DNA of 64,000 nucleotides, from contig NZ_JASHKB010000003.1 of assembly GCF_030732865.1 (NCBI RefSeq), positions 124,001 to 188,000 on the forward strand, read 5' to 3'. The position numbers and the translations under genes were made by a program. This DNA comes from Roseitalea sp. MMSF_3546 (GTDB lineage: Bacteria > Pseudomonadota > Alphaproteobacteria > Rhizobiales > Rhizobiaceae). The notes below the pieces were generated by a model, which saw nothing but the letters and a program-made list of their open reading frames with translations, had not been told where the DNA came from and did not search any database. Of the stretch, positions 10,939 to 21,503 are shown piece by piece (position 1 is the stretch's first letter; every line of letters begins with the position of its first letter).

Positions 10939-13029
10939 CTATTCGGCGGCCTGGGCGTAAGTCTTGCGCGCAAGCGAGGCGCATTCGGCCATCACGGCCG
11001 ATGCGCGCGCGATCGGGTTGGTCAGATAGAAGTCCTTGACCGGCGATGCAAACCCCGACTTGCCCAGCCGGCCGTCGCCCTTGGCCGCAAGCGCCCGGAC
11101 ATCGTCGGCAGACCCCGGCTCGATGGTGTCGAGCGCGGCAAGATGCGGATGGGCCTCGAACAGGCGCGCGCGCAATTCGCCCAGCGAATCAAAGGGCAGC
11201 GTGTGATCGATGACGGCGGACAGGGCGCGGACGATGGCCCAGTCCTCCTTCGCCTCGCCCGGCGGGAAACCGGCGCGGTTGGTCATCTGCACCCGGCCCT
11301 CGGTGTTGACGTAGATCGCCGACTTTTCGGTATAGGCGGCGGCCGGCAGGATGATGTCGGCGTGATGGGCGCCGACATCGCCGTGGGTGCCGATATAGAT
11401 GGTGGTCGCGCCCTGCTTGCGCTTGCGCAGGTCGAGCTCGTCGGCGCCCAGCAGGAACAGCACATCGTTATCCGTCACCATCTTCGCCGCGCCGAGCCCA
11501 CCCTTGCCCGGCACGAAACCGATGTCGAGCGCGCCGACACGGGCGGCCGCGGTGTGCAGCACCGAAAAGCCGTTCCAGTCATCGCTCAGCGCGCCGGTCC
11601 GGTCGGCCAGCCTTGCAGCCAGACCCAGCAAGGCCGCCCCGTCGCCGCGGGCTAGAGCCCCCTGCCCCACGACGATCAGCGGCCGCTCGGCCTGATCCAG
11701 CGTGCGGGCAAAGGCGTGCGATCCCTCGGCGAGCTCCCTGAGCGTTTCGGGGCCGGCGCCGAGCGCTTCGTAATCGTAGCGAAGATCGCCCATCTCGCCG
11801 ATCACGCCGATGGGAATCGGTGCCGCGCGCCAGGCCTTGCGGATGCGGGCGTTCAGCACCGACGCCTCGAAACGCGGATTGGCGCCGACGATGGCGATCG
11901 CATCGGCATCCTCGATGCCGTCGATGGTCGCGTTGAAGATGTAGGAGGCGCGCCCCAGCGCCGGATCGAGCGCGGCGCCGTCCTGGCGGCAGTCGATATT
12001 GGGCGAGCCGAGCCGCTCCATGAGCTGGCCGAGCGCGAACATCTCCTCGACACCGGCCAGGTCGCCGGCAATGGCGCCGATCCGTTCGCCCGAGGTGCCG
12101 GCAAGCGCGCCCCTGATGGCCGCGAAGGCGTCACTCCAGGAGGCGGGCTTGAGCCTGCCGTCGGCGCCGCGCACATAGGGCCGGTCGAGGCGCTGCGTGC
12201 GCAGCCCGTCCCAGACAAAGCGCGTCTTGTCGGAGATCCACTCCTCGTTCACCGCCTCGTTGACGCGCGGCATGATGCGCATGACCTCGCGGCCGCGCGT
12301 GTCGACCCGGATCGCCGAGCCGACCGCGTCCATGACGTCGATCGATTCGGTCTTGGTCAGCTCCCAGGGGCGGGCCTGAAAGGCGTAGGGGCGCGAGGTG
12401 AGCGCGCCGACCGGGCACAGGTCGATGACATTGCCCTGCAGTTCGGACGTCATGGCCTGCTCGAGATAGGTGGTGATCTCGGCGTCCTCGCCGCGGCCGA
12501 TCAGGCCCAGTTCGGAGATGCCCGCCACTTCGGTGGTGAAGCGCACGCAGCGCGTGCAGTGGATGCAGCGCGTCATGATGGTCTTGACGAGCGGGCCGAT
12601 ATACTTGTCCTCGACGGCGCGCTTGTTTTCCTGGAAGCGCGAGGAGTCGATGCCATAGGCCATGGCCTGGTCCTGCAGGTCGCATTCGCCACCCTGATCG
12701 CAGATCGGACAGTCGAGCGGATGGTTGATCAGCAGGAACTCCATCACGCCCTCGCGGGCCTTCTTGACCATGGGCGTGTTGGTGAACACCTCCGGCGGCT
12801 GGCCTTCGGGGCCCGGACGCAGGTCGCGCACGCCCATGGCGCAGGAGGCTGCCGGCTTGGGCGGGCCGCCCTTCACCTCGACCAGGCACATGCGGCAATT
12901 GCCGGCGATCGACAGGCGCTCGTGATAGCAAAAGCGCGGGATCTCGGCGCCGGCCTCCTCGCACGCCTGCAAAAGCGTGTAGTGGTCCGGGACCTCGATC
13001 TCGTTGCCGTCAACCTTGATCAGGGCCAT
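10939..13029 (-). CDS. nuoG: NADH-quinone oxidoreductase subunit G
   Basis: The 696-residue large peripheral subunit. The N-terminal 2Fe-2S domain has cysteines at 34, 45, 48 and 63. It is followed by the [18 protein letters not shown] motif for cluster N5 and the CIHCTRC...CPVGAL ferredoxin-like segment. The C-terminal two thirds is the molybdopterin-oxidoreductase-like domain, which binds no cofactor in complex I. Length is normal for alphaproteobacteria. It lies 30 bases after the DUF3291 gene and 30 before nuoH. Confidence 0.97.
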   Translation of the reverse strand: MALIKVDGNEIEVPDHYTLLQACEEAGAEIPRFCYHERLSIAGNCRMCLVEVKGGPPKPAASCAMGVRDLRPGPEGQPPEVFTNTPMVKKAREGVMEFLLINHPLDCPICDQGGECDLQDQAMAYGIDSSRFQENKRAVEDKYIGPLVKTIMTRCIHCTRCVRFTTEVAGISELGLIGRGEDAEITTYLEQAMTSELQGNVIDLCPVGALTSRPYAFQARPWELTKTESIDVMDAVGSAIRVDTRGREVMRIMPRVNEAVNEEWISDKTRFVWDGLRTQRLDRPYVRGADGRLKPASWSDAFAAIRGALAGTSGERIGAIAGDLAGVEEMFALGQLMERLGSPNIDCRQDGAALDPALGRASYIFNATIDGIEDADAIAIVGANPRFEASVLNARIRKAWRAAPIPIGVIGEMGDLRYDYEALGAGPETLRELAEGSHAFARTLDQAERPLIVVGQGALARGDGAALLGLAARLADRTGALSDDWNGFSVLHTAAARVGALDIGFVPGKGGLGAAKMVTDNDVLFLLGADELDLRKRKQGATTIYIGTHGDVGAHHADIILPAAAYTEKSAIYVNTEGRVQMTNRAGFPPGEAKEDWAIVRALSAVIDHTLPFDSLGELRARLFEAHPHLAALDTIEPGSADDVRALAAKGDGRLGKSGFASPVKDFYLTNPIARASAVMAECASLARKTYAQAAE

Positions 13030-13059
13030 GGGGGCTTTCCATCTCTCAGTTCGTTTGTC

Positions 13060-13521
13060 TCACGCGCAGCGCTGGCTCTGCCACAACTTGACGTGCGGCA
13101 GGTGCGCCCAGTCGAATGCGTGGTCCGTATTGCCGTGCCGGTCCAGATGGTCAAGCCGTCGGCGTGCTTCATCGGGCGAAGGTCGATGCCCATCCTCCAC
13201 CCACCACATCGCAAAGTGATGGGACTGGATCGCGTCAAACCACTCGGCCTTGCGCCGGTAAACGTGCTTGTGGACGGTATTCCAGACGTAGTGTTCGAGG
13301 TGCCGGGGTGTTTCCCAGACACTCATGTTGAAGATCACCATCGGATCGTCGAACACGCCCATCGCGAGCGTGTTGCCCTCGGCAACCTGATAGCGCCAGA
13401 CAAAGCCGTCCGAGCGTTCGGCGACCGCGTTCACCTGGTCGATCCTCGCAACGAAATCGGCCATGGCCGGATCGTCGAGCGGTTGCTTTGCGCGAGCAAT
13501 GTTTGCCTCGGCCAGCAGCAA
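13060..13521 (-). CDS. DUF3291 family protein
   Basis: A 153-residue soluble protein recognised as DUF3291 by LAEANIARAKQPLDDPAM at the start, then NMSVWETPRHLEHYVW and FAMWWVEDGHRPSPDEA. The fold is expected to be a ferredoxin-like alpha-beta monooxygenase-type barrel. No enzymatic activity is established for the family. The start is TTG at 13521: it has a strong GGAGG seven bases upstream, and the family's first strand begins at once. It is one of five non-core frames inside the nuo operon, between nuoF and nuoG, and reads in the same direction, so it should be co-transcribed. A link to complex I is inference only. Confidence 0.85.
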   Translation of the reverse strand: MLLAEANIARAKQPLDDPAMADFVARIDQVNAVAERSDGFVWRYQVAEGNTLAMGVFDDPMVIFNMSVWETPRHLEHYVWNTVHKHVYRRKAEWFDAIQSHHFAMWWVEDGHRPSPDEARRRLDHLDRHGNTDHAFDWAHLPHVKLWQSQRCA

Positions 13522-13611
13522 GGGCTTTCCTCCGTTTTATCGCCGGCCTTGTGCGAGTGCCGGTCAATGGGCCGGCCCGGACGCCTTGGCGCCCGGACCG
13601 ATGGATTTGTC

Positions 13612-14679
13612 TCAGCGCGGCTCCTTGCCGAACACCTTCACATATTCCTCGCGGCCACCCTTGGCGAGCGCGGCAGCCTGGGCGATCCAGTCGTCCCGCT
13701 CGATGCGGCCCTTGAACTGAAGATAGTCGTCGACCCAGGCCACTTCCTGCGGCGACCAGCGGGAAATCTGCGTGAATGTCCAGATGCCCAGCGAATTGAG
13801 CACCTGCTCGAGCTTGGGGCCAACGCCGGCGATCATCTTCAGATCGTCGGGCTTGCTGGGCTTGTCGGCCTTGGCCGGGCGCTTGAAATCCTCCGGCGCC
13901 ACGCTGGCCTGGGCGGTGTCTGCCCGGGCGGGCCTCGCGGTCGGCGTGGCGACCGGCTCGGCCGCCGGAACCGCAGCCGCCACCGAGCCTGCGCCGTCGC
14001 GGCCGGACGCGGTTGCCGCGCCATTGCTGCGCTTGCGGTCCCCTGCCGTCTCGACCAGCCTCGGAGGGGCCGCCTTGGCCGGGCCTGACTTGGTTTGGCC
14101 GGTCTTGGCCTGGCCGGTCTTGGTTTGGGTCTTGGCTTCGTCACGCGGCGGTGCGGATCCGGTCGCATCGGCAGAAGCGGCGGGCTTGACCGCCGGCCCG
14201 GCGGAAACCGGCGCATCGGCGGAACCGTCCGTGCCTGCCCACGCAAATCCGGCCGGGTTGGCCATTGCCATGGCAGCCATCGCATAGGGCGCCGGCGCGC
14301 CATTGTCGCCCGAGGCCTTGAGCGCCGTGCCCATCATGCCGGTAACCGTGCCGAACACGGTGCCCATGACCTGGCTCGCCACGCCCATGGAGAGCGCCGA
14401 GCCGGCGGCCATCGCGCCCAGCGGATGAGGCATCAGGCCGGGCATGGCCTCAACGCCCGGCATGGCCCGCGCCATGGTCTTCCAATTGTCCGCCATCGCT
14501 TCCTGCCCCGGCCACAGGGTCGGCATCGGCACGTCCTCGGGCACGGCCGTGTCGGCCATGTCCTCCAGAAAGGTCTGGGCGCTCTTCTGCAAGGGCTCCA
14601 TGCCCGGCATCAGCGCAATGAACGGGTTGTCCCTGACAAAGGGGGTCATCAGTTTCTCTGCGAACGCAAACATCGACAT
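13612..14679 (-). CDS. H3TH (helix-hairpin-helix) domain protein in nuo operon
   Basis: A 355-residue protein in three parts. Residues 1-130 have alternating polar and Ala/Gly/Met-rich helices (MPGMEPLQKSAQTFLEDM, then SMGVASQVMGTVFGTVTGMM). Residues 130-275 are a low-complexity Ala/Pro/Lys linker. Residues 278-355 are a COG3743-type H3TH domain with the GVGPKLEQVLNSLGI hairpin and FKGRIERDDW. By hand alignment 55 of 78 positions of this domain match the NuoE C terminus in the same operon. Such domains are often labelled 5' DNA nuclease, but no nuclease active site is visible, so that name is not supported. AAGGAG lies six bases before ATG 14679. A 199-base gap separates it from nuoF. Confidence 0.8.
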   Translation of the reverse strand: MSMFAFAEKLMTPFVRDNPFIALMPGMEPLQKSAQTFLEDMADTAVPEDVPMPTLWPGQEAMADNWKTMARAMPGVEAMPGLMPHPLGAMAAGSALSMGVASQVMGTVFGTVTGMMGTALKASGDNGAPAPYAMAAMAMANPAGFAWAGTDGSADAPVSAGPAVKPAASADATGSAPPRDEAKTQTKTGQAKTGQTKSGPAKAAPPRLVETAGDRKRSNGAATASGRDGAGSVAAAVPAAEPVATPTARPARADTAQASVAPEDFKRPAKADKPSKPDDLKMIAGVGPKLEQVLNSLGIWTFTQISRWSPQEVAWVDDYLQFKGRIERDDWIAQAAALAKGGREEYVKVFGKEPR

Positions 14680-14846
14680 GTTCGTCTCCTTGGCTGTCGC
14701 TATCGTTCGCCTGTCCGTGGTGTTTCCTCGTCACTGGCGGGCCGCGATTGCCGCGTCCCACCCGGCCCGGTTTTCGGGCTTCTGGCTGCGTCTATAGCGA
14801 TGGCCCCGCCATTGTCTTGGCCGACTTTGGCAGTGGGCACCGTTCT

Positions 14847-14861
14847 TGCTGCATTGCAGCA
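14847..14861. promoter_or_regulatory. TGC-rich perfect palindrome upstream of H3TH gene
   Basis: A 15-base perfect inverted repeat, TGCTGCA-T-TGCAGCA, containing CTGC-N3-GCAG. It lies about 170 bases upstream of the H3TH gene, just after the nuoF stop, in the only large gap (14680-14878) inside this part of the operon. TGC-rich palindromes of this form are known targets of the PHB-responsive regulator PhaR in alphaproteobacteria. Assignment to PhaR is inference. It could also be a chance hairpin. Confidence 0.35.
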
Positions 14862-14878
14862 TAGTCTGCGCCGGATTT

Positions 14879-16183
<1,305 letters not shown>

Positions 16184-16192
16184 GGTCTTCTC

Positions 16193-16426
16193 TCAGTCCG
16201 CCGGTTCCGATACGATGTCGAGCCGTCGTTCGATGCGGGAAGCGCGCTCTTCCAGCGAACTCAGACGCGCGAACACGCTGTTCATCTCGCCTTGCATCGC
16301 GTGCATGGGAAGTCGAACGCCAATCATCTCTTCACGCAAATCCTTCTGACCTTCTTCGATGCGCACGACCCGCTCCTGGACTGACTTCAGCACTTCGTAG
16401 ATCAGATCGTTTGTCACCTCAGCCAT
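16193..16426 (-). CDS. Small coiled-coil protein between nuoE and nuoF
   Basis: A 77-residue protein starting MAEVTNDLIYEVLKSVQERV and continuing with heptad-like EEGQKDLREE and LSSLEERASRIERRLD, so it is predicted to be an alpha-helical coiled coil. No catalytic motif is visible. ATG 16426 lies 7 bases after the nuoE stop, and nuoF starts 9 bases after it, so co-expression with complex I is likely. Similar short proteins occur at this position in other rhizobial nuo operons, without known function. An in-frame start at 16474 would overlap nuoE heavily and was rejected. Confidence 0.8.
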   Translation of the reverse strand: MAEVTNDLIYEVLKSVQERVVRIEEGQKDLREEMIGVRLPMHAMQGEMNSVFARLSSLEERASRIERRLDIVSEPAD

Positions 16427-16433
16427 TGCCGCC

Positions 16434-17885
16434 TCACCTGGGCTTCTTGCCGAAGACACGAGCATACTCGTCAACGCCGCCCTTGGCCAATGCCTTGGCC
16501 TGCCTGACCCAGTCGTCGCGCTCGATGCGGCCCTTGAAGCTGAGATAGCCGTCGACCCATTCGCGCTCGGCCTTCTTCCACCTGGCGATCTGGTCGAACG
16601 TGTAAATGCCCAGACCGTTGAGCTTTTCCTCGAGCTTCGGCCCGACGCCGGAAATCAGCTTCAGGTCGTCGGGCTCGCCCGGCCGCTCCATGGCGGCGGG
16701 GCGGCCGGCATCGCTCGTCCCCTGCTTGGCGCGCGGCCGATCGGGCGATGCGGCATCGTCGGCGCCGCCGACGACATTGTCGCGCGTGCGGCTTCCCTGG
16801 GCCGCGACGCCCGTCGCCGAGGCCGGCTTGACGACCGGATCGCTGGCGGCGCCGCGTCCGGTGGGCGGCGCCGCGCTCGCCTTGTCACCGGGCTCGTTGC
16901 CGGTGGCGGTCGGCTCGGTCGTGGCAAGCGGCGAAGCCGGCCTGCCCGGAGCGCTGCGTGCCTTGGCCGAGGCGGCCGGGCTCTCGCTTCCGGTCAGTTC
17001 GGACCGCCGGCGCGGCTTTTCGGCGCGGCCCGATGCGGTGGCGGCAAGCTTCATGGTCGGATTGCCGCTGTCGACACCCTTGCCGCGCCTGCGCGGCCGG
17101 GGACGCACTTCGCTGGCGGTGGCGGCGATGGCCTCGGTCGGGCTCGGCGCCTTCGCGCGCGGGGGCGCCTTGCCGGCCGACTTCGCCCTTCCCTTGCCCG
17201 CCTCTTCCGAGCCCGGCTCCGGCGCCCTGGCGTCAGGCCCGCTACCGGCGTCCTGCGCCGAAGCGGTGTCTTCAGCGACATCGAGCAGCGTGGTCAGGCC
17301 CGACGCCGGCGCCGAGCGGATGCGATCGATCTGCGGGCCGGGCGCGATGCGTCCGCCATGGCCGGCCTCGAAGGCATCGATGATTTCCTCGAGCCGCTCG
17401 GGCGTGAGATCCTCGTAGGTGTCCGGACCGATCATCACCATGGGCGCGTTGACGCAGGCGCCCTGGCATTCGACCTCCTCCCAGGAAAGCGTGCCCTCGG
17501 CATTGGGAGCAAAGGGCTGCTCATTGATCTTCCTGCGACAGACGGCCTTGAGGTCCTCGGCCCCGCGCAGCATGCACGGTGTCGTCCCGCAGACCTGGAC
17601 ATGGGCCATGGTGCCGACCGGCTGGAGCTGGAACTGGGTGTAGAAGGTCGCCACTTCCATCACCCGGATGAGCGGCATGTCGAGCACTTCGGCCACGTGC
17701 TCAATGGCGGCCCGGGTCACCCAGCCCTCCTGCTCCTGGGCGAGCATGAGAAGCGGAATGACGGCCGACCACTGGCGGTCGCTCGGATACTTCCCGATCC
17801 AGACCCTGGCCTCGGCCGAACGGGCGCGGTCGAATGCGAAGCCTTCGGGCTGGAGCGTGTCTTCGGCGAGACGGCGTACGGACAT
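16434..17885 (-). CDS. nuoE: NADH-quinone oxidoreductase subunit E with long H3TH extension
   Basis: A 483-residue protein, against about 170-240 for an ordinary NuoE. Residues 1-190 are the thioredoxin-like 2Fe-2S domain of cluster N1a, with cysteines at 99, 104, 140 and 144 (CGTTPC and CQGAC). Residues 190-405 are a low-complexity Ala/Pro/Ser/Arg linker. Residues 406-483 are an H3TH domain (ISGVGPKLEEKLNGLGIYTF, FKGRIERDDW) about 70 percent identical by hand count to the C terminus of the protein at 13612-14679. C-terminal extensions of this kind are known in Hyphomicrobiales. The start overlaps the preceding 33-codon frame by one base. Confidence 0.95.
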   Translation of the reverse strand: MSVRRLAEDTLQPEGFAFDRARSAEARVWIGKYPSDRQWSAVIPLLMLAQEQEGWVTRAAIEHVAEVLDMPLIRVMEVATFYTQFQLQPVGTMAHVQVCGTTPCMLRGAEDLKAVCRRKINEQPFAPNAEGTLSWEEVECQGACVNAPMVMIGPDTYEDLTPERLEEIIDAFEAGHGGRIAPGPQIDRIRSAPASGLTTLLDVAEDTASAQDAGSGPDARAPEPGSEEAGKGRAKSAGKAPPRAKAPSPTEAIAATASEVRPRPRRRGKGVDSGNPTMKLAATASGRAEKPRRRSELTGSESPAASAKARSAPGRPASPLATTEPTATGNEPGDKASAAPPTGRGAASDPVVKPASATGVAAQGSRTRDNVVGGADDAASPDRPRAKQGTSDAGRPAAMERPGEPDDLKLISGVGPKLEEKLNGLGIYTFDQIARWKKAEREWVDGYLSFKGRIERDDWVRQAKALAKGGVDEYARVFGKKPR

Positions 17886-17986
17886 CAGATGTCACCAAAC
17901 AGGTCTAGAACAGCGGTTTCGATGGCGGGCGGCGAAAAGGTCACCTTGCCCTGCGTGACGATACGGGTGTCGAGCCGACGCGCCAT
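17885..17986 (-). CDS. Candidate 33-residue small protein between nuoD and nuoE
   Basis: ATG at 17986 comes two bases after the nuoD TAG. The frame runs 33 codons, and its TGA shares one base with the nuoE ATG (TGATG). The product begins MARRLDTRIVTQGKVTFSPP and ends in a short hydrophobic stretch, ETAVLDLFGDI. A GAGGTGG sequence ending about nine bases upstream could serve as ribosome site. Exact packing between two essential genes with no spare bases argues for translation, either as a real small protein or as a coupling leader for nuoE. I recognise no family. Confidence 0.55.
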   Translation of the reverse strand: MARRLDTRIVTQGKVTFSPPAIETAVLDLFGDI

Positions 17987-17988
17987 GG

Positions 17989-19179
17989 CTAACGGTCCAC
18001 CTCGCCGAACACGATGTCGATCGAGCCGAGCACGGCGGACACGTCGGCCAGCAGATGGCCGCGGCACAGGAAATCCATCGCCTGTAGATGGGCGAAGCCG
18101 GGCGCGCGCAGCTTGCACCGGTAGGGCTTGTTGGAGCCGTCGGAGACCAGGTAGACGCCGAATTCGCCCTTGGGCGCCTCGACTGCCGCATAGACCTCGC
18201 CGGGCGGAACCTTGTAGCCTTCGGTGTAGAGCTTGAAGTGATGGATGAGCGCTTCCATGGAGCGCTTCATCTCGCCGCGCTTTGGCGGCACCACCTTGCC
18301 GTCGGTGTTGGAGACCGGCCCCTGGCCGTCCGCGCTCATCAGCCTGTCGACGCATTGGCGCATGATGTGTGCGGACTGGCGCATCTCTTCCATGCGGATC
18401 AGGTAGCGGTCGTAGCAATCGCCGTTCCTGCCGATCGGAATGCGGAACTCCATCTCGTCATAGCATTCATAGGGCTGGGCACGGCGCAGATCCCAGCGGG
18501 CGCCCGAGCCGCGCACCATCACGCCGGAAAAACCGCGCGCCCAGGCATCGTCGAGATCGACCACGCCGATATCGACATTGCGCTGCTTGAAGATGCGGTT
18601 CTCGGTGAGAAGATCGTCGATGTCCTCGACGACCTTCAGGAAGGGGTCGATCCAGTTGCCGATGTCCTCGACCAGTTCGGGCGGCAGATCCTGGTGGACG
18701 CCGCCGGGGCGGAAATAGGCCGCATGCAGGCGCGCGCCGGAGGCGCGCTCGTAGAACACCATCAGCTTCTCGCGCTCCTCGAAACCCCACAGCGGCGGGG
18801 TCAGCGCGCCGACGTCGAGCGCCTGGGTCGTCACGTTGAGAAGATGGGACAGGATGCGCCCGATCTCCGAATAGAGCACGCGGATGAGCTGGCCGCGGCG
18901 CGGCACCTCAAGCTCCAGCAGCCGTTCGACGGCGAGCGCGAAGGCGTGCTCCTGGTTCATCGGCGCGACATAGTCGAGCCGGTCGAAATAGGGAATCGCC
19001 TGCAGATATGTCTTGTGCTCGATGAGCTTTTCGGTGCCGCGATGCAAAAGGCCGATATGCGGGTCGACGCGCTCGCAGATCTCGCCGTCGAGTTCGAGCA
19101 CGAGGCGCAGAACGCCGTGCGCCGCCGGATGCTGCGGTCCGAAATTGATGTTGAAATTGCGGACGTTGTGTTCGGTCAT
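17989..19179 (-). CDS. nuoD: NADH-quinone oxidoreductase subunit D
   Basis: The 396-residue 49-kDa subunit forming the quinone-binding site with NuoB. Hallmarks: [57 protein letters not shown], and the C-terminal [20 protein letters not shown] with the terminal Arg. The length is as expected, and it is a stand-alone NuoD rather than a NuoCD fusion. It follows the S23-like gene by 46 bases. Confidence 0.98.
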   Translation of the reverse strand: MTEHNVRNFNINFGPQHPAAHGVLRLVLELDGEICERVDPHIGLLHRGTEKLIEHKTYLQAIPYFDRLDYVAPMNQEHAFALAVERLLELEVPRRGQLIRVLYSEIGRILSHLLNVTTQALDVGALTPPLWGFEEREKLMVFYERASGARLHAAYFRPGGVHQDLPPELVEDIGNWIDPFLKVVEDIDDLLTENRIFKQRNVDIGVVDLDDAWARGFSGVMVRGSGARWDLRRAQPYECYDEMEFRIPIGRNGDCYDRYLIRMEEMRQSAHIMRQCVDRLMSADGQGPVSNTDGKVVPPKRGEMKRSMEALIHHFKLYTEGYKVPPGEVYAAVEAPKGEFGVYLVSDGSNKPYRCKLRAPGFAHLQAMDFLCRGHLLADVSAVLGSIDIVFGEVDR

Positions 19180-19225
19180 GGGGCGTGGGTCGCTACTCGT
19201 GGGTCGTCGATCGAAGCCGACATGA

Positions 19226-19615
19226 TCAATCGTTGCTCGCGTTCCGTTCGGCCACCTTGCGGATCAGGCCGCCCAGCATCTTGCCGATCTCGCCACACAG
19301 ACCGAGCAGGCGGTCCGCCTCGCGCACCGCCATTAGGTCAATTCGCGCCGCGAGCATCACCAGGGTTTCAAGCTCCTTCAGCGAGCCCTGTGCGATCCGC
19401 AGGAACTGGGCAAAGCTGCCTGCGCCACCCCTGCCGAACCCTTCGGCAATGTTGGCCGGCACCGACACCGACGCCCGCCGCATCTGGCTAGTAAGCCCGA
19501 ACTGCTCGGTCTTCGGGAAGCCGGCGCTCACCGCATAAACATCCGCCGCCAAGTCCATCGCCATCTGCCAAACTCTCAAGTCCTGGTAGGAGCGAATAGC
19601 CCCCGCGTCCTTCAC
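19226..19615 (-). CDS. S23-like four-helix-bundle protein inserted between nuoC and nuoD
   Basis: A 129-residue protein of the four-helix-bundle family first seen inside 23S rRNA intervening sequences. Diagnostic stretches are [39 protein letters not shown] and [16 protein letters not shown]. The family has no proven biochemical role. The start is GTG at 19615, with a weak GGTAGGT upstream. nuoC and nuoD are normally adjacent, and spacings of 32 and 46 bases around this gene are wider than most in the operon. That suggests a later insertion that kept the operon readable. There is no rRNA gene nearby. Confidence 0.88.
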   Translation of the reverse strand: MKDAGAIRSYQDLRVWQMAMDLAADVYAVSAGFPKTEQFGLTSQMRRASVSVPANIAEGFGRGGAGSFAQFLRIAQGSLKELETLVMLAARIDLMAVREADRLLGLCGEIGKMLGGLIRKVAERNASND

Positions 19616-19647
19616 GACCTACCACCCGCGAACAACGACCGACTCAT

Positions 19648-20259
19648 TCACTTCCCTTCCGCCTTCTCATCCCCCGGCAGCACGTATTCCGTCCCCTCCC
19701 AGGGCGACAGGAAATCGAAATCGCGGAACTCCTGACGCAGGTTGACCGGCTCGTAGACCACGCGCTTGGCCTCGTCGTCATAGCGCACCTGGACGAACCC
19801 GGTCAGCGGGAAGTCCTTGCGCATGGGATGGCCCTCGAAGCCGTAATCGGTCAGGATACGGCGCAGGTCGGGATGGCCGGTGAACAGGATGCCGTAGAGA
19901 TCGTAGGCTTCGCGTTCGAACCAGTTCGCACCGGCAAAGACGCCGGTGGCCGAGGGTACAGGCGTTTCCTCGTCGGTCGCCACCTTGATGCGGATGCGCT
20001 GGTTCAGCGTCGGGCTGAGCAGGTGATAGACGACATCGAAGCGCCTGTCGCGCTCGGGATAGTCGACGCCGGACAGATCGATAAAGCAGACGAACCGCAG
20101 CTGCACGTCATCGCGCAGGCGGGTGAGCACGTCGATGATCTGGTCGATGCCCACGGTCAGCGTCAGTTCGCCATGGGCGATCATCGGGTCGTGGTCGACG
20201 TCGCCAAGCACGTCGGCGACGGTGCCGGCCAGGTCTTCCAGGCTTTCCACTGTGACCAT
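19648..20259 (-). CDS. nuoC: NADH-quinone oxidoreductase subunit C
   Basis: The 203-residue 30-kDa subunit of the peripheral arm. The family signature [20 protein letters not shown] and the following [20 protein letters not shown] are clear. ATG 20259 ([12 protein letters not shown]) was chosen because an open frame upstream shows no similarity and overlaps nuoB. It follows nuoB by 11 bases. Length is normal. Confidence 0.97.
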   Translation of the reverse strand: MVTVESLEDLAGTVADVLGDVDHDPMIAHGELTLTVGIDQIIDVLTRLRDDVQLRFVCFIDLSGVDYPERDRRFDVVYHLLSPTLNQRIRIKVATDEETPVPSATGVFAGANWFEREAYDLYGILFTGHPDLRRILTDYGFEGHPMRKDFPLTGFVQVRYDDEAKRVVYEPVNLRQEFRDFDFLSPWEGTEYVLPGDEKAEGK

Positions 20260-20270
20260 GTCAGCCGCCC

Positions 20271-20849
20271 CTAGCGCTCGATCGTGCCGGTGCGGCGGAT
20301 CTTCTTTTGCAGCACCAGAATGCCGTAGAGCAGCGCCTCGGCGGTGGGCGGGCAGCCGGGCACGTAGACATCCACCGGCACGATGCGGTCGCAGCCGCGC
20401 ACCACCGAATACGAATAGTGGTAATAGCCGCCGCCATTGGCGCACGACCCCATGGAAATGACGTAGCGCGGCTCGGCCATCTGGTCATAGACCTTGCGCA
20501 GCGCCGGCGCCATCTTGTTGGTCAGCGTGCCGGCGACGATCATCACGTCGGACTGGCGCGGGCTGGCGCGCGGGGCGACGCCAAAACGCTCGACGTCATA
20601 GCGCGGCATGGAGGTGTGCATCATCTCCACGGCGCAGCAGGCCAGCCCGAACGTCATCCACATCAGCGAGCCGGTCCGGGCCCAGTTGATCAGTTCGTCG
20701 GTCGTGGTGACCAGAAAGCCCTTGTCGGCCAGTTCGTTGTCGATCTCGCCGAAGAACGGATCGGCGTGGCCGGCCGGCTTGCCGATCTTCGGATCGACGA
20801 GCCCCGTGGGTCGCGGGGCGACAAGGGTCCGGTCGTCGGTCAATCCCAT
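20271..20849 (-). CDS. nuoB: NADH-quinone oxidoreductase subunit B
   Basis: The 192-residue subunit holding terminal cluster N2, which reduces quinone. Motifs seen: [11 protein letters not shown] with the adjacent cysteines, [40 protein letters not shown] and [14 protein letters not shown] 20849 ([12 protein letters not shown]) is preferred: AGGGAG sits seven bases upstream and relatives begin the same way. It overlaps the nuoA end by ten bases. A start seven codons earlier is possible. Confidence 0.97.
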   Translation of the reverse strand: MGLTDDRTLVAPRPTGLVDPKIGKPAGHADPFFGEIDNELADKGFLVTTTDELINWARTGSLMWMTFGLACCAVEMMHTSMPRYDVERFGVAPRASPRQSDVMIVAGTLTNKMAPALRKVYDQMAEPRYVISMGSCANGGGYYHYSYSVVRGCDRIVPVDVYVPGCPPTAEALLYGILVLQKKIRRTGTIER

Positions 20850-21205
20850 TCCAGCGCTCCCTTTTTCCACTCATATATGAAGCCGATCGTCAAAACGCCA
20901 AGGAACACCATCATCGACCAGAAGCCGAACAGGCCGATCTCGCCGAACGAAACGGCCCAGGGAAACAGGAATGCCACCTCCAGATCGAAGATGATGAACA
21001 GGATCGCGACCAGATAGAAGCGCACGTTGAACTTCATGCGGGCATCGTCGAAGGCGTTGAAGCCGCATTCATAGGCGGACAGCTTCTCGGGATCGGGGTT
21101 CTGATAGGCGACGATGAACGGCGCGATCAGCAGCGCGGCCGCAAGGCCCAGGCAAACGCCCAGAAAGAGAATGACCGGCAGATAGGATGCGACGACAGCT
21201 TCCAT
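20840..21205 (-). CDS. nuoA: NADH-quinone oxidoreductase subunit A (first gene of nuo operon)
   Basis: A 121-residue, three-helix membrane subunit. Conserved: [20 protein letters not shown] with the quinone-site loop, [17 protein letters not shown], and a C-terminal [13 protein letters not shown] 21205 ([12 protein letters not shown]) has AAAGAG upstream. An upstream in-frame start would add about 50 Cys/Arg-rich residues unlike the family. It is the promoter-proximal gene of the operon that runs to the left edge of the window. Confidence 0.97.
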   Translation of the reverse strand: MEAVVASYLPVILFLGVCLGLAAALLIAPFIVAYQNPDPEKLSAYECGFNAFDDARMKFNVRFYLVAILFIIFDLEVAFLFPWAVSFGEIGLFGFWSMMVFLGVLTIGFIYEWKKGALEWD

Positions 21206-21306
21206 GATCTCTTTGTCCCGATGTTCGCGCACCACGTAACGGCATCTATCGCAATGCACCATATGGCCGATGGCCGCATATGCCGGCTCGTCGGCCCGTT
21301 GCGGCC

Positions 21307-21335
21307 GAACTATCGCCTCGCTCGCCAAGGTGCAA
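21307..21335 (-). promoter_or_regulatory. Candidate promoter of the nuo operon
   Basis: On the minus strand TTGCAC (21335-21330) and TAGTTC (21312-21307) are separated by 17 bases, about 100 bases before the nuoA ATG. This is a fair match to a housekeeping sigma factor site in the nuoA/gntR divergent gap. It is a visual match only; no start site is known. Confidence 0.35.
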
Positions 21336-21460
21336 GGCAAACCGGTCCGCAAACGCACACAATCGGGCGAGCTCGCCGGTCACGACCGCCATCCTGCCGC
21401 CGGCATCGGTTGCGGCCGGGGCGCCGTTGCGGGCGGAATTCATTGACTTTGGCCAGGCTT

Positions 21461-21477
21461 TGGTATTTTTTTGGTAT
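21461..21477 (+). promoter_or_regulatory. Direct-repeat operator upstream of gntR (matches ABC operon operator)
   Basis: TGGTATTTTTTTGGTAT holds two TTGGTAT half-sites 11 bases apart, one helical turn. It sits between a TTGACT element (21443-21448) and the gntR ATG at 21504, overlapping a possible TATTTT -10 box. Thirteen of 17 positions match the site at 30299-30315 in front of the amino-sugar ABC operon. The AT-rich block stands out in GC-rich surroundings. Likely a GntR autoregulatory site. Confidence 0.6.
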
Positions 21478-21503
21478 CAAATGCACGGACTGGCCTTGTG
21501 CCC

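Noticed and set aside
13612-14679. Naming the H3TH protein a 5' DNA nuclease
   Set aside because: Only the helix-hairpin-helix part is present; no metal-binding nuclease residues are visible.
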